Positions 28,982-39,164 of a stretch of DNA of 59,725 nucleotides are shown here, one piece after another; position 1 is the stretch's first letter, and each line of letters opens with the position of its first letter. The stretch covers positions 1 through 59,725 of the forward strand of contig VGWJ01000014.1 of assembly GCA_016873635.1 (NCBI GenBank), given 5' to 3'. The notes below the pieces were generated by a model. It did no database searches. It worked only from the letters and a program-made list of their open reading frames with translations, and was not told where the DNA came from. This DNA is from Lentisphaerota bacterium. GTDB taxonomy: Bacteria; Verrucomicrobiota; Kiritimatiellia; UBA8416; VGWJ01. The position numbers and the translations under genes are program-made.

Positions 28982-30486
28982 CGCGGCACCTCCACCAGCT
29001 CCACGTCGTCGAACCAGGCCGTTCCCCTGCCCTCCACGACCAGTCCGGGAGCGGCGAACGGATCGCCCGCGATCGGCGTGAACTCGATCTCCAGGCGCGT
29101 CCAGTCGTTGTCGCCGGTCAGCCCCTTCGAGCGCAGCGAGGCGCGCACGTCCTCCCAGCTCCAGAAGACCTGGTTGGCGCGCAGGTACGCCCCGCCCGTG
29201 ACGCCGCGGGTGCGGACCCAGGCGCTCAGGCGGTAGCGTTTGCCCGTCTCCAAGTAAACGGCCGTGCCGCCGTGAACCGGCTGCGCCTCCTGTCCGCCGT
29301 CCACCCGGAGCGAACGGGAACCCGAACGGCCCAGCCCGGTTTCCAGCCGGGCGGCGTGCCCCCACATGCTCCCGTTGTACAGCGTGCCGGCCGGAATGGG
29401 CGTCTCGAAATCGTTCACGACATGCTGGCGGAAACCCATCGGCGCCGCCCCCCGGTCCGCCGGCAGCGGCAGCATCGTGCGCGCGGCGTCCTCCAGCTCC
29501 TTGGCCAGCGGCAGGGGCAGGCTCAGCATCCGGTACGACGCCGTGACGTGGTACAGGCCGTCGTCCTCCCGCCGCGGCGGCGGGAGGTTGAAGACGTGCT
29601 GATCGTACCACTGGCTGCACGTCACAAGGGTGCCGCGGGGCGCGGACCGGACGATCTCCAGGAAGGGGTTCATGTCACGCTCCGCCACCCATCCGACGAA
29701 CCCGCCGTCGTCCGGCAGGTCGGTCCATTCCGGCCCGGACGACTGCATCATCGAGCGCGGGTTCTGATACATATAGCACAAGGCGCCGTCCCGCCGGATC
29801 CAGACGCATTTCTGGTAGCGCTTGCGGCGGTCGCGCGAATCCGACAGGCCGCCGGTGAGCAGGTTCGTGTACTCGAAACACCGCGGCCCGTCCGCCCGCA
29901 GATCGAACTCGCAGTCCAGGACGTAGCCCAGCACGGGGTCGAAGCGGAGGGCGAAGTCGTGGACCATCTCCGTGCGGCCGCCCAGGTTTTCGGTGTAGCG
30001 CAGGCGGAGCGTCTCGCCCCCCGGCGGCGGTCTGCGCAGGGCGCCCGCCGTCCAGACGGGCATCCACAGCGTCTCCCCGACAAGCTGCGCCATCGCGCCC
30101 CGGTTCGTCCAGCTCCCCTGGGGCACGATGGTGATGCGCGGCCCCTGCAAGGTGGCCCAGTGATGAACCGCCGGCATCCGGTAGTCCACCGTCGCGCCGG
30201 GCGGCGGAAAGAACCGGAAGATCTCGATCTCCCCGATCCACAGGTTCAGCAGGCCGATCCTCTGCCTGCCGTCCATGATCCAGAAATGGTCTTTGCGGTA
30301 CTTCCAATCCCTGACGCGGGCCAGACGGAAGTCGGGCTTGTGCGCGCGCCGGGGAAGGCTCGCGTAGCAGCGGGCGTTCGCGATGAAAGCCCGGAGCCGT
30401 CCATCGCCCGCGTCTTCGGGCGCGGCGGCGGACGCGGACGCCAGAACGGCTGCCAGAGCGAGGCCGATCTTTGTGCGACTCTTCAT
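28978..30486 (-). CDS. Secreted protein, paralogue A (carbohydrate-binding-like C-terminus)
   Basis: A 502-residue secreted protein. ATG 30486 follows GGAAGGA and opens a signal peptide (MKSRTKIGLALAAVLASASAAA). It shares the same architecture and motifs as paralogue B downstream, including HKPDFRLARVRDWKYRKDH, CYMYQNPRSMMQS and a C-terminal jelly-roll-like module ending GRGTAWFDDVELVEVP. I do not recognise the N-terminal family. The genomic setting (glycosidase remnant after it, giant secreted protein before it) suggests polysaccharide degradation or binding at the cell surface. Confidence 0.7.
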   Translation of the reverse strand: MKSRTKIGLALAAVLASASAAAPEDAGDGRLRAFIANARCYASLPRRAHKPDFRLARVRDWKYRKDHFWIMDGRQRIGLLNLWIGEIEIFRFFPPPGATVDYRMPAVHHWATLQGPRITIVPQGSWTNRGAMAQLVGETLWMPVWTAGALRRPPPGGETLRLRYTENLGGRTEMVHDFALRFDPVLGYVLDCEFDLRADGPRCFEYTNLLTGGLSDSRDRRKRYQKCVWIRRDGALCYMYQNPRSMMQSSGPEWTDLPDDGGFVGWVAERDMNPFLEIVRSAPRGTLVTCSQWYDQHVFNLPPPRREDDGLYHVTASYRMLSLPLPLAKELEDAARTMLPLPADRGAAPMGFRQHVVNDFETPIPAGTLYNGSMWGHAARLETGLGRSGSRSLRVDGGQEAQPVHGGTAVYLETGKRYRLSAWVRTRGVTGGAYLRANQVFWSWEDVRASLRSKGLTGDNDWTRLEIEFTPIAGDPFAAPGLVVEGRGTAWFDDVELVEVPR

Positions 30487-30599
30487 GTCCTTCCGTGCCG
30501 CGGCCCGGCGCTTCGCTCGCCCTTTCGACACAGGATTCCGCCGCTGAAAACGACAACGGCGGCGTCTTCGGAAGACAATTCGCCGCACGCCGCGCCGGG

Positions 30600-33500
30600 T
30601 CAGAGCGACGGCAGGGCGTCTTTCTTCACATCCATGACTTCATCCACCGTCAGCATGTCCTCGGCGGCGTACGCTTCGAACTGGGCGATGTGCGCCGTGC
30701 TGTTTCCCAAGCCCTTGAACTGGCCGTCGAAGCGGCCGGCCCAGACGTAGGAGATCGCCTTGATCTCGAAGTCCGGACACTCGAAGATGTTGATCCCCTG
30801 CGTATTGTCGACGACAACGCCGAGATTCACCCACTGTCCCGTCTTGGCGTTCTGAACGCTGACGGCGTACCGGGTCGAAGGCATGTCGGGATCTTCGTAG
30901 ATGGCGATCGCTGAAAGCGCCTGCGGCCGCCGGAAGCTCACGTCGATGGTCGCATCGTCCACGCCGCCGGCCCATCCCATGCCGCGGTTGGCGATCACGC
31001 CGTTGACGATTTTCAGCGCGATATCCCTGCGCTGGAACGGAATCTTCGGCGTGTTGGATCCATCCTGGTGCGGATACCCCGTCAATACCGGCGTGGCGGC
31101 GGGTTGGGCCTTGACCGTCGGACCGCCGTCGAACAGCACGTTCCTGGCCGGAAACTCGATGGCGGACACCACCAGGTCGCCCAGCAGCACGCCGGGCGCG
31201 TTCTCGAGGGTCGTCTTGGCTTTCCGCCCTTCGCCGGTGGTCACGCTCCTGACGCCGCGCAGCGCCAGGGTCACCGTGCCGTCGCCGTCGGCGCGGAAAG
31301 CCAGGCGGCGGCGGACCATCGCGGGCCTGACCGGCTGGTAGGTCAGGAGCGGAAGGTTGTTCCATTCTTTCTGCCCGGCCGTGACGGACACCTCCATCCG
31401 CAGCCCGGCCTTCACGTCTTGCGGATCGGCAAGGGCGTTCAGGAATTCGACCAGGTAGGTTGCGCCCGCTTTCACCTGTACCGTCAGCGACAGCGGTTCG
31501 TCCATCCGGCCCACGTATTCCGGCCGGGCGGGATTCGAGGCGTCCAAGCCGGCCGGCTTCAGCTTCGACCGCACGGCGTCCGGCGGCGTGAGATTCGGCC
31601 CGAAAGCCACCTTCTTCCTGTCGAACGCGGTGAGGCAGGAAGGCGCCGGCGGCGGCGGCGACGGGGTCCGCGCCTTGTCCTGCGGCACGTCGTCAAACCG
31701 TTCCTGGTTGACGAACCGCTCGTCCGTGACGTGGTTGGCGAAGTTCAGGTCCACCCGCCGCGTCACCTTGCCGTCGGCGGCGTCCAGGATGCTCAGCACG
31801 CCGTCGTACCCCCCGATCGCGATCGTCCTGCCGTCCGGCGAGAACGTGATGCTTCCGGTCATGCAGGGAAGGCTGGCGCTCCATAGCAGCCTGCCGTCCC
31901 ACCCGAAACGCAGAACGTCGCCTTCGCGGGTGACGATCACGAAGGACTGCCCGTCCGGCGCCGTCAGGACCGTCATCACCCGCGCGGACACGGGCAGGTC
32001 CCTGTCCGCGCCGCCGGTCAGCGGCCGGACATACACCCGCGACGTCCGGCCCTCACGGTTGAAGTGGTTGTTTTCGACGATCAGCAGCGATCCGCCGCCC
32101 GGCGGCTGCAGCACCCAGTTCGGCGTGCCGGTGACACCTTTCAGGCCGCTGCCCGTCCTTCCGTCGGCGGCCATGATCTCGTACGACTTCCCGTCGTCGT
32201 CGAACACGAGGAAGCGGTCCTGGAGCGGGACGGCCTTGCCGCTGTTGAGCACGACGCCGTCGCGTTTCCAGAGCAACTTGCCGGTGGCGGTGTCGATGCC
32301 CACGACCCCGGGGCACTTCATCGCGGTCGCGAACATCATGTCGTGCACGCCGAACGCGGCGACGAGGAGGACTTTGCCGTCGCCGCTGACGGCCCGCGGG
32401 AACACGCCGCGCGGATAGTGCAGATCGGGAGAGGCGAACGCGTCTTCATAGGTCCAGAGCGTGCGGCCATCCACGTCGAGCGCATGAAGCCGGTCGTTGC
32501 CGCCCAGGTAGATCCGCCCCCTCTCGTTGTCGTCGAGGCGGGTCGAAGCTTTCACGGTCGGCCCCCCGCCGTCCCTGGGACCGGGAAGATGGTGCGGGGG
32601 CGTTCCCGGCGCCTTGCTGACGAATCCCTTGTCCAGATCGTAGAGGTGCGTACCGTTCCACAATCCGATGCGCAGCGATGTCTCGCTCACCACTTCCTGA
32701 ATCCCGCGGCCCCAGTTCCACCAGTTAGGGAAGCCGTCCTTCGAGACCGGCGGCAGCCGCTGCTCGATGATCTTGCCCGTGGCCGGATCCAGGATGAAGA
32801 ACCAGTCGCCGTACGAGGTTGTGGTCGCGAACAGCTTCTTCCCGCTGGGCGAAAAACCGAGGCCAAGAACGTACGTGCCGTCGAGGTCACGGGCCATGTC
32901 CTTGAGCGGCGCCGGCGCGCCGCCGCGCACGACCGCCGGCCTGGCGTCCGGCGCGGGGGCGGGCGCGGAGGACGGCCGTTTCAATGCGGCGAGGGAGGCG
33001 ACCGCCGCGTCGGCGCCGGCGGCGTCCCGGCAGCCAACGTACAGGGCGTGGTAGCCGCCCAGGAACGGCGACCAGATGTGGTGGACGAAGAAACCGCCCG
33101 GCGCGGGGTAGGCGTCCGTCACCTTCCGGCGCAGGTACGGCTCGACCTGCTTCACGGCGAGGTGGTTCTGCGGCGCGCCGAACATCACCACGTCCGCTTC
33201 GTGCCGCAGGCTCGGCCCGGATTCGGTGTAGCCGGCCTCGGGACTGTCGAAGGTCACGCCTTCCGCCTCGACGGCATAGTAGCTGAGGTTGATGCGCCAC
33301 GCCCAGGCCGTCCCGTTTGTGAGGCTGTTCGCAACCTCGATGTCGTCCCTGGTCGGCTTCCAGCGCAGGTAGAGCGGCCGGATTTCGGCCAGGTCCCACG
33401 TCTCCACGCGGGCCTCGCGGCCGGACTTCTTCAGCAGCGCGGCGATCTTTTCGGCGGCCGGGCGGAACATGGCCTGCTCCTCGTCCAGCACCACCGTCAC

Positions 33501-36500
33501 CGGCCCCTTGCGCTGCGAGAGGAACTCCAGGATCGGCTTTTCGCCGCCGACGAAATCGGCGGACGGCCGCGCCGCCACCGCCGCCGGGGCCGCCGGAACG
33601 ATCGTCTGCGCGGCCGTGCAGCCGAGCACCAGGTCCTGCGCCACCAGCTCCAACTTCGCGTCGGCGGCCATGGCCGGCACGGGCACCTCCAGCGGCGTCT
33701 CCGGCCCCAGCGCGGCGAACTTGCGGAACAGCGTGGCGCCGTCCGGCCCCTTGAGCGTCACTTCGAACGGCATGGCATCCGCCAGCGGCTTGTCCGACCC
33801 GTCGGCCAGCCAGCCGGTGAGCCGCACCGCGCCCGGCGCCGTGCGTTCGGTCCGGATGGCCATCGACTTCGGCTCCCGTTTCGTCAGCAGGAAGATCGCG
33901 GCGCCGCCGGGCGTGAATTCCAGGCGGACGCGCTGCCCGGTCGCGGTCTTCTCGACGGCTGCCGGCTTCCCGGTCAGCAGGTCGTGGACGTACCATCCTT
34001 TTGCCACGTCCAGTTCGCCGAGCTTCGGCATGAGATGTCCCTGGCGCCAGCGGCCCTTGACGGCCAGCGGCACCTCCCGCTTGTTGTGCACGAGGCACGC
34101 GATCGAGTCTTTTCCGGCCAGCGGGGAGATGAGAACGTCCGTATCCGGCGTGGTGACGGGGAGTTGGGGGGTGCCGGCGAACGCCTTGATCAGGAGCCGT
34201 TCCTTGCCGTTGGTGTTGGCGCTCGTAAACTTCCACCAGGGGTGGACGTGCTCCCATTCGCCGTCGCCGCCCAGGCCCCAGGGGCCGCCGAACACGCGGT
34301 CCCCCGTGTAGGCGAAACCGATGGACTTCCCGGGCATATCTTTGGCGCACGAATCGTCCTTGAGGATGACGCCGCCCTTGGCCTCGAACGCGCGGACGGC
34401 GGCATCGATCCCCGGCGTCGGGAACGCCTGGGTGCCGGCCAGCAGCAGCACCTTGTACCGGGACAGCTCGCCCGCGAGGATATCCTCGGGCGAGACGATC
34501 ATCCCCGGCCGGCGCATGCGCGCCAGGTCGTACAGGACCGTGCTGGCCATGCCGTGTTCGCCGGTCCAGTAAAACGCCACGTCCGGGAGCGGATCCAGCG
34601 CGGTGAAATACGATCCAAACCGCTCGCATATCCGGAACATCGCCGTCTGCCAGGCGCTGTCCTCGTCGTAGCCCACGTAAATGCCGTCGATCCCGCGCCC
34701 GATGCCGCTGAACACGATCGGGACCGCCTCGGAACTCGACATATGGCTGAAAACGGCCATTTCCAGCTTCTGCCCGGCCTGGTTGCCCATGCCCAGGAAC
34801 GCCGGCATGCGCCAGCCGGACGCCGGTGGATTGCAGTAGTCGTGGTAGTCCAGCGCGCTGCGATGCGACATGTTCTCGAAGGTCATCGGGGGGTACTGTT
34901 CCCCGCCGGGCAGCCAGTTCGTCGGCTTGTGATTGTGCATTTCGAAGCCGGGCCGGATTACCTTCACGTCGGTCAGCCATTCGTTGTACGAGCGCGGCAG
35001 GGTCGTGCTCCAGGCGCGGGCGCCCTGCCACTTCCCGAACTCCTTGAGTTGCGCCTCGGAGAAGGTATTGGTGGGGAACTTGGCCATCTCCTTCTGGCAG
35101 TACGCCCAGGCCACCTTGCCGTACTCCTCGTTCCGCCGGCCCTGCCACCCGTCCTTGCGGCCGGTGTACTCCCAGAAGCCGCGGGTGGTGGCGTACCAGC
35201 CGAAGCCGTACCCGTCGAGGCCGGGGTAATCCGCGGCCTGCTGCACGTCGAGCGCCAGGCGGCGGCGCAGGTTCATCAGGTTCTCGGGCAGCGTGTGCTG
35301 CGGGTTCTGATCCTCCGCCGGCATCATGCACGGGAAGATGGGCGCGTTGCGCATCCCCATGGCGGCCATCGCCATGGCCGTCCGCGCGCGGGTCTCCGGG
35401 CGCGCGAACGACTCCCGCGCCGGCCCCAGCGGACCGTTCGCGTAGGAAGCCAGCGCCGCGTCCAGCGATCCGTCGCCGTCATTCGCGAACGGCGACAGGC
35501 CCGGTCCGCCGACGTTGTGATTGACGTAGGCGTTGGCCGGCGAGCCGGGGTAAGGCATGAACATGGCCGTGACCGGGAAGAACGAGTAGACGCTGAAATC
35601 GCTCAACTGTTCCTTCTGGCAGACGCGGAACCGGAACGGGTAGCCGGCCACGCCTTCCGCGTCGACCGCCGCCGTGTAGGCCCCTGGCGCCAGGACGGAG
35701 GTGTCGACCACCACCCGCCCGCCGGCCGCGTCGCGCCCGTCCGCCGGCATGGCGATCCGCGCGATCACGGTGTCCAGCGCCGCGCCGCGCAGCCGCACCG
35801 GCCACTCCGCCCCCGCCGCGCCCTTGCCGTCGCGCCGCGCCGTCCAGAGCAGGTCGAAGGTGTCGCCGCGCCGGAACAGCGCGCGGTTGTTCAGCGTGAA
35901 CATCGAGACCGCGGCCGCGGCCCTGTCCGCGATCAGCACCAGGCCCAGGCTGTGGCCGCCCAGCGGCCCCGCGTTGTCCGCCGCGCGCAACTGCCACAGG
36001 CCCGGCTTTGCCGGCAACACGCCCCTGAGCACGCCCTGGCCGTCGCCGGTGAGCGCCAGCTCCCCGCCGCCCGCCCCGCCGGCCACGGCCTCGAGCGTGA
36101 CCTTCAGCGACGCGGGCGCCGCCGCCTTTCCGGCCCCGGAACTGACGCGGCACGACCACTCCGCGCCGGGCGCGCCATGCAGCGGACCGGTTTCGACTAT
36201 CCAGCAGGCGCCTCCGGCAACGTCCCAGATCAGGCCGGCCTGCGGCCACCGCGGGGTCGCGGCAGGCACGCGCACGCTCACATTTTCAAGTTGAACGTCG
36301 GCCTGGCCGACCGGAATGGTCAGGCACGATACGCCGCGGGGCTCGATCTCCGCGCCGGCGTCGATCGTCAGGAACTTCACCTCGCCTTCCTGCTTGTACT
36401 TGATCTTCTCGCCGGAACCCGCCGCGTTGGCGGTCACCGATTCCGATCCGCACGACATCCGGATCTCGCCCGACGCGCCGAACCAGCTGATGCCCAGCAT

Positions 36501-37367
36501 CCGGGTGTCGGCCGCGACGGCCGCCGCTCTCGTCGGCGCCGGCAACTCCAGACGGATCTCACGCCCGTCCATGCAACCGGCCTTCGCATCCGCCGCCAGC
36601 GTGACTTTTCCGGATGCGTCCACCTCGAACCGCACGCCGTTAGCCTCGTACGGGACGCCGGGAGCGGATGCCGGCAGGTACAGCTCGACGCGCCTGAAGC
36701 CGTCTTTGGCCGACGTTCCGGCCTCCAACCTCGTTTGCCTGTCGTATTCGGTGAAGACGGCCTCGATGCCGCCCAGCAGCGACGTGTTGTCGCAGCTCAT
36801 GCGGATCCAGCCGGCCACGGACCGGTCGCCGGCCCTGAGCTTGACCACGACGGGGTGGCAGACCACCTGCAGGCGCCGGGCCCTGGCGTCAACGCGCGCG
36901 CGCTTGTCGTCGCACGCAAGCGTTTCCGTGTCGGTCACCGTGAACTCGATTCCGAAAGGCCGGAGCGTGTGCTTGCCCCTGGTGACGTCGACAGTCTCCG
37001 AGGAAGGCCTTTCGACGTTGAGAACCATCAGGTCGCCCGGCTTGACCGCGTTCTCCTCGCCCATGGCTTCATCGAGCATCGCGGCCACGCCGGCAACGTC
37101 CGCGTCCGGCGTTCCCATCGTCCTGGACAGCAGTTTCTGGTCGGCCGAGCGGTATTGCAGGATCCCCTCGCCGTCCACGGAGACCGCGAACGGCCAGGAG
37201 ACCACGCCCCACCCGCCGAACGGCGATTTCCACATCCTCTGATAATCGAGCAGCGGGGCGAGGCCGCCTTCGGCCGGCGTTACCAGTTCGATCGTCACGT
37301 CAACGGCCGCGGCGGTCCCCGCCAGGGCCGCCAGCCCCAGCAAGGCCGCGGTCACAAGACTCTTCAT
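30600..37367 (-). CDS. Giant secreted multidomain protein (GH42-like barrel, beta-propeller, discoidin-like end)
   Basis: A 2255-residue exported protein. ATG 37367 follows AGGAGA and a signal peptide ending GTAAA. About 600 N-terminal residues are beta-rich. A region near 700-1040 resembles a glycosidase barrel followed by a beta-galactosidase-type trimerisation/GATase-like domain (MIVSPEDILAGELSRYKVLL near 956, VRAFEAKGGVILKDDS). Residues about 1490-1880 form a WD40/PQQ-type beta-propeller (LGLGFSPSGKKLFATT, ITFSPDGRTIAIGGYDGV). The C-terminal 160 residues resemble an F5/8-type (discoidin) domain. No catalytic glutamates were confidently placed. A surface polysaccharide-processing role is inferred from this domain mix and the neighbours. 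Confidence 0.7.
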   Translation of the reverse strand: MKSLVTAALLGLAALAGTAAAVDVTIELVTPAEGGLAPLLDYQRMWKSPFGGWGVVSWPFAVSVDGEGILQYRSADQKLLSRTMGTPDADVAGVAAMLDEAMGEENAVKPGDLMVLNVERPSSETVDVTRGKHTLRPFGIEFTVTDTETLACDDKRARVDARARRLQVVCHPVVVKLRAGDRSVAGWIRMSCDNTSLLGGIEAVFTEYDRQTRLEAGTSAKDGFRRVELYLPASAPGVPYEANGVRFEVDASGKVTLAADAKAGCMDGREIRLELPAPTRAAAVAADTRMLGISWFGASGEIRMSCGSESVTANAAGSGEKIKYKQEGEVKFLTIDAGAEIEPRGVSCLTIPVGQADVQLENVSVRVPAATPRWPQAGLIWDVAGGACWIVETGPLHGAPGAEWSCRVSSGAGKAAAPASLKVTLEAVAGGAGGGELALTGDGQGVLRGVLPAKPGLWQLRAADNAGPLGGHSLGLVLIADRAAAAVSMFTLNNRALFRRGDTFDLLWTARRDGKGAAGAEWPVRLRGAALDTVIARIAMPADGRDAAGGRVVVDTSVLAPGAYTAAVDAEGVAGYPFRFRVCQKEQLSDFSVYSFFPVTAMFMPYPGSPANAYVNHNVGGPGLSPFANDGDGSLDAALASYANGPLGPARESFARPETRARTAMAMAAMGMRNAPIFPCMMPAEDQNPQHTLPENLMNLRRRLALDVQQAADYPGLDGYGFGWYATTRGFWEYTGRKDGWQGRRNEEYGKVAWAYCQKEMAKFPTNTFSEAQLKEFGKWQGARAWSTTLPRSYNEWLTDVKVIRPGFEMHNHKPTNWLPGGEQYPPMTFENMSHRSALDYHDYCNPPASGWRMPAFLGMGNQAGQKLEMAVFSHMSSSEAVPIVFSGIGRGIDGIYVGYDEDSAWQTAMFRICERFGSYFTALDPLPDVAFYWTGEHGMASTVLYDLARMRRPGMIVSPEDILAGELSRYKVLLLAGTQAFPTPGIDAAVRAFEAKGGVILKDDSCAKDMPGKSIGFAYTGDRVFGGPWGLGGDGEWEHVHPWWKFTSANTNGKERLLIKAFAGTPQLPVTTPDTDVLISPLAGKDSIACLVHNKREVPLAVKGRWRQGHLMPKLGELDVAKGWYVHDLLTGKPAAVEKTATGQRVRLEFTPGGAAIFLLTKREPKSMAIRTERTAPGAVRLTGWLADGSDKPLADAMPFEVTLKGPDGATLFRKFAALGPETPLEVPVPAMAADAKLELVAQDLVLGCTAAQTIVPAAPAAVAARPSADFVGGEKPILEFLSQRKGPVTVVLDEEQAMFRPAAEKIAALLKKSGREARVETWDLAEIRPLYLRWKPTRDDIEVANSLTNGTAWAWRINLSYYAVEAEGVTFDSPEAGYTESGPSLRHEADVVMFGAPQNHLAVKQVEPYLRRKVTDAYPAPGGFFVHHIWSPFLGGYHALYVGCRDAAGADAAVASLAALKRPSSAPAPAPDARPAVVRGGAPAPLKDMARDLDGTYVLGLGFSPSGKKLFATTTSYGDWFFILDPATGKIIEQRLPPVSKDGFPNWWNWGRGIQEVVSETSLRIGLWNGTHLYDLDKGFVSKAPGTPPHHLPGPRDGGGPTVKASTRLDDNERGRIYLGGNDRLHALDVDGRTLWTYEDAFASPDLHYPRGVFPRAVSGDGKVLLVAAFGVHDMMFATAMKCPGVVGIDTATGKLLWKRDGVVLNSGKAVPLQDRFLVFDDDGKSYEIMAADGRTGSGLKGVTGTPNWVLQPPGGGSLLIVENNHFNREGRTSRVYVRPLTGGADRDLPVSARVMTVLTAPDGQSFVIVTREGDVLRFGWDGRLLWSASLPCMTGSITFSPDGRTIAIGGYDGVLSILDAADGKVTRRVDLNFANHVTDERFVNQERFDDVPQDKARTPSPPPPAPSCLTAFDRKKVAFGPNLTPPDAVRSKLKPAGLDASNPARPEYVGRMDEPLSLTVQVKAGATYLVEFLNALADPQDVKAGLRMEVSVTAGQKEWNNLPLLTYQPVRPAMVRRRLAFRADGDGTVTLALRGVRSVTTGEGRKAKTTLENAPGVLLGDLVVSAIEFPARNVLFDGGPTVKAQPAATPVLTGYPHQDGSNTPKIPFQRRDIALKIVNGVIANRGMGWAGGVDDATIDVSFRRPQALSAIAIYEDPDMPSTRYAVSVQNAKTGQWVNLGVVVDNTQGINIFECPDFEIKAISYVWAGRFDGQFKGLGNSTAHIAQFEAYAAEDMLTVDEVMDVKKDALPSL

Positions 37368-37426
37368 ACCATCTCCTATGATCATCATCCGTTCCCCGCG
37401 CCGGCGCACGCGCCTTTCCCTCGCGC

Positions 37427-39124
37427 TCACTGCGTAAAAAGGTCGTCAATATCCGGGGCGACGCCGAAGCTGTTCAGCGCGTCCGAGTAGCGGTAGTACA
37501 CTTCGAGGCAAAGCGCGCCCAGCGCGGTGGTGAATATCCTTCCCCCGCTGCCCGACCAGGCGTCGCGCTCGGGGTCCCACGAGCCGGCGTTGTCCCCGTC
37601 GCGGCACTGGTGCTGGACAAGCACGTCGCGGATGCGCCTGTTCCACCACACGCGATTCTCCTCGCCCATGTTGTGCATCGCGTAGGTCGCGTAGTACCAC
37701 AGATAGAAATTCTTGCGATTCCAGTCGGGCGGAATCCCGCGGGTCAGGGCGGCGCCCTTCGCGAGCACGTCCGACCTGACGCCGGCCCCGCTGAACTGCC
37801 GGATGACCATCGCCGCGCAGGTCATGGCCGGCCGCGCGTTGTCGGGGTAGCTCTGGGCGGGCTCGTAGGTGTAGCCCACGGCGCCCGAGGTGTTCGGACC
37901 GCCCCCCTTGTCGGTCAGGGCGTCGATGAACAGCAGGGCCTCCGCGTAGGCGCGGCTGTCGAACTTCACCTGCGCCAGCCTGGCCGCTTTGAGGGCCTGG
38001 ATGACCCAGCTGGTCACGGACACGTCGCTGTTCTGCGAATCCGGCTGGTAGCGCCAGCCGCCGTCCGGAAGCCGGGCCTTCTCGATCCAGGCCACGGCGC
38101 GCCGCGCCGCCCCCTCCATGCGTTCGTCCTGCGCGCGCCCCAGCGCCTCGCAGAAGGCGATGGTCGCGATGGCGTGTTCGTACATCGTGTTGCCTACCCG
38201 GCCGTCCGGCTTCTGCTGCGCCAGCAGCCATTCCATGCCCTTCAGCACCTGCCGCCGGTATTCGCCCCGCCGCGTGGTATGGCCGCCGCCGAGGAAAGCC
38301 AGCAGGGCCAGGCCGCTGTTGCCCACCGGGTTGTCGTTGCCTTCGAATTTCTTCGGGTCCCAGTGCCCGTCCGCTTCCTGGTGCACGGCCAGCCAGTGCA
38401 GCGCCGCGTCCACCGCGGACCGGGCGTGCACGCCGCCCATGCGGGTCATGGCCCGGAAGAAGTCGCCGCCGCCGAACAGGTTGACGTTCATGGCGCCCAG
38501 CTCGCCCATGGAAGGGGCCTCCTGGTCGCCGAACGCCCGGGGCAGCGCCTTGAGCGCGCGCCGCGGCCGGGGCGCCCGGTTCCAGGTGAAGGTCCGCGGC
38601 TTGTCCTCCGGTTCGGGCTCGTCGTAGCGGAAGATGTCCGCCTGCTCCGGCGCGCTGGCGGCGATCACGTCAACCGCGAAGTCGACTTCCTCGGAGACCT
38701 CGATGATCCGTTCCGGCGCGTCGATATCGACCTCGCGGGCCTCGATCTCGATGTCCGGCGCCTGCACGTCGATGTTCCTGGACTCGACCACTTCCTCGAT
38801 GACCTCCACCTCGGTCGGCACGATGGTCATGTGGATGTCGGGCTTCTCCTCGACCACCACGACGGCGTCCATGACGTCGGTCTGCTCGCGGACGATGTCG
38901 CGCATCGGCTCCTGGAGCTCGAACTCCTCCTTTTCCGGCTCCTCGACGCTGAACTGGAATTCGACGAGCTTCTTGGTTTTTTCCACGCGCGCGGCGAAGC
39001 GCCAGAGGAACATGACCGCCAGCAGGGCGACCGCCACGACCGCGCTGACGGCGACCGCCCGGCGGTTGACGATCTCCACCCGCGCCGTCTCGCCCGCGCC
39101 CGCCCGTTCGTTTGCGCTTCGCAT
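37427..39124 (-). CDS. TonB-like anchored protein with alpha/alpha-toroid (prenyltransferase/squalene-cyclase-like) domain
   Basis: A 565-residue protein with a short cytoplasmic N-terminus and one transmembrane helix (about 23-41). An acidic, Val/Ile/Glu/Pro-rich periplasmic linker (about 50-175) follows, recalling the TonB layout. Residues about 232-555 form an alpha/alpha toroid with repeats of the type QxxDGxW (HQEADGHWDP 249-257, QKPDGRVGN, LPDGGWRYQPD, GDNAGSWDP). The toroid lacks the DxDD acid motif of squalene-hopene cyclases, so a binding or structural role is likelier than cyclisation. It directly follows exbD, where a tonB gene would be expected. I infer that it is the force-transducing partner of this ExbB/ExbD pair. 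Confidence 0.72.
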   Translation of the reverse strand: MRSANERAGAGETARVEIVNRRAVAVSAVVAVALLAVMFLWRFAARVEKTKKLVEFQFSVEEPEKEEFELQEPMRDIVREQTDVMDAVVVVEEKPDIHMTIVPTEVEVIEEVVESRNIDVQAPDIEIEAREVDIDAPERIIEVSEEVDFAVDVIAASAPEQADIFRYDEPEPEDKPRTFTWNRAPRPRRALKALPRAFGDQEAPSMGELGAMNVNLFGGGDFFRAMTRMGGVHARSAVDAALHWLAVHQEADGHWDPKKFEGNDNPVGNSGLALLAFLGGGHTTRRGEYRRQVLKGMEWLLAQQKPDGRVGNTMYEHAIATIAFCEALGRAQDERMEGAARRAVAWIEKARLPDGGWRYQPDSQNSDVSVTSWVIQALKAARLAQVKFDSRAYAEALLFIDALTDKGGGPNTSGAVGYTYEPAQSYPDNARPAMTCAAMVIRQFSGAGVRSDVLAKGAALTRGIPPDWNRKNFYLWYYATYAMHNMGEENRVWWNRRIRDVLVQHQCRDGDNAGSWDPERDAWSGSGGRIFTTALGALCLEVYYRYSDALNSFGVAPDIDDLFTQ

Positions 39125-39164
39125 CGCCGTGCCTTCTTCGCGCGCCCGGAGGCGCCGCGCCGCC

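Noticed and set aside
37427-39124. Squalene-hopene cyclase or protein prenyltransferase activity
   Set aside because: The toroid repeats are present but the DxDD catalytic motif and other hopanoid genes are not, and the protein is membrane-anchored beside ExbD.
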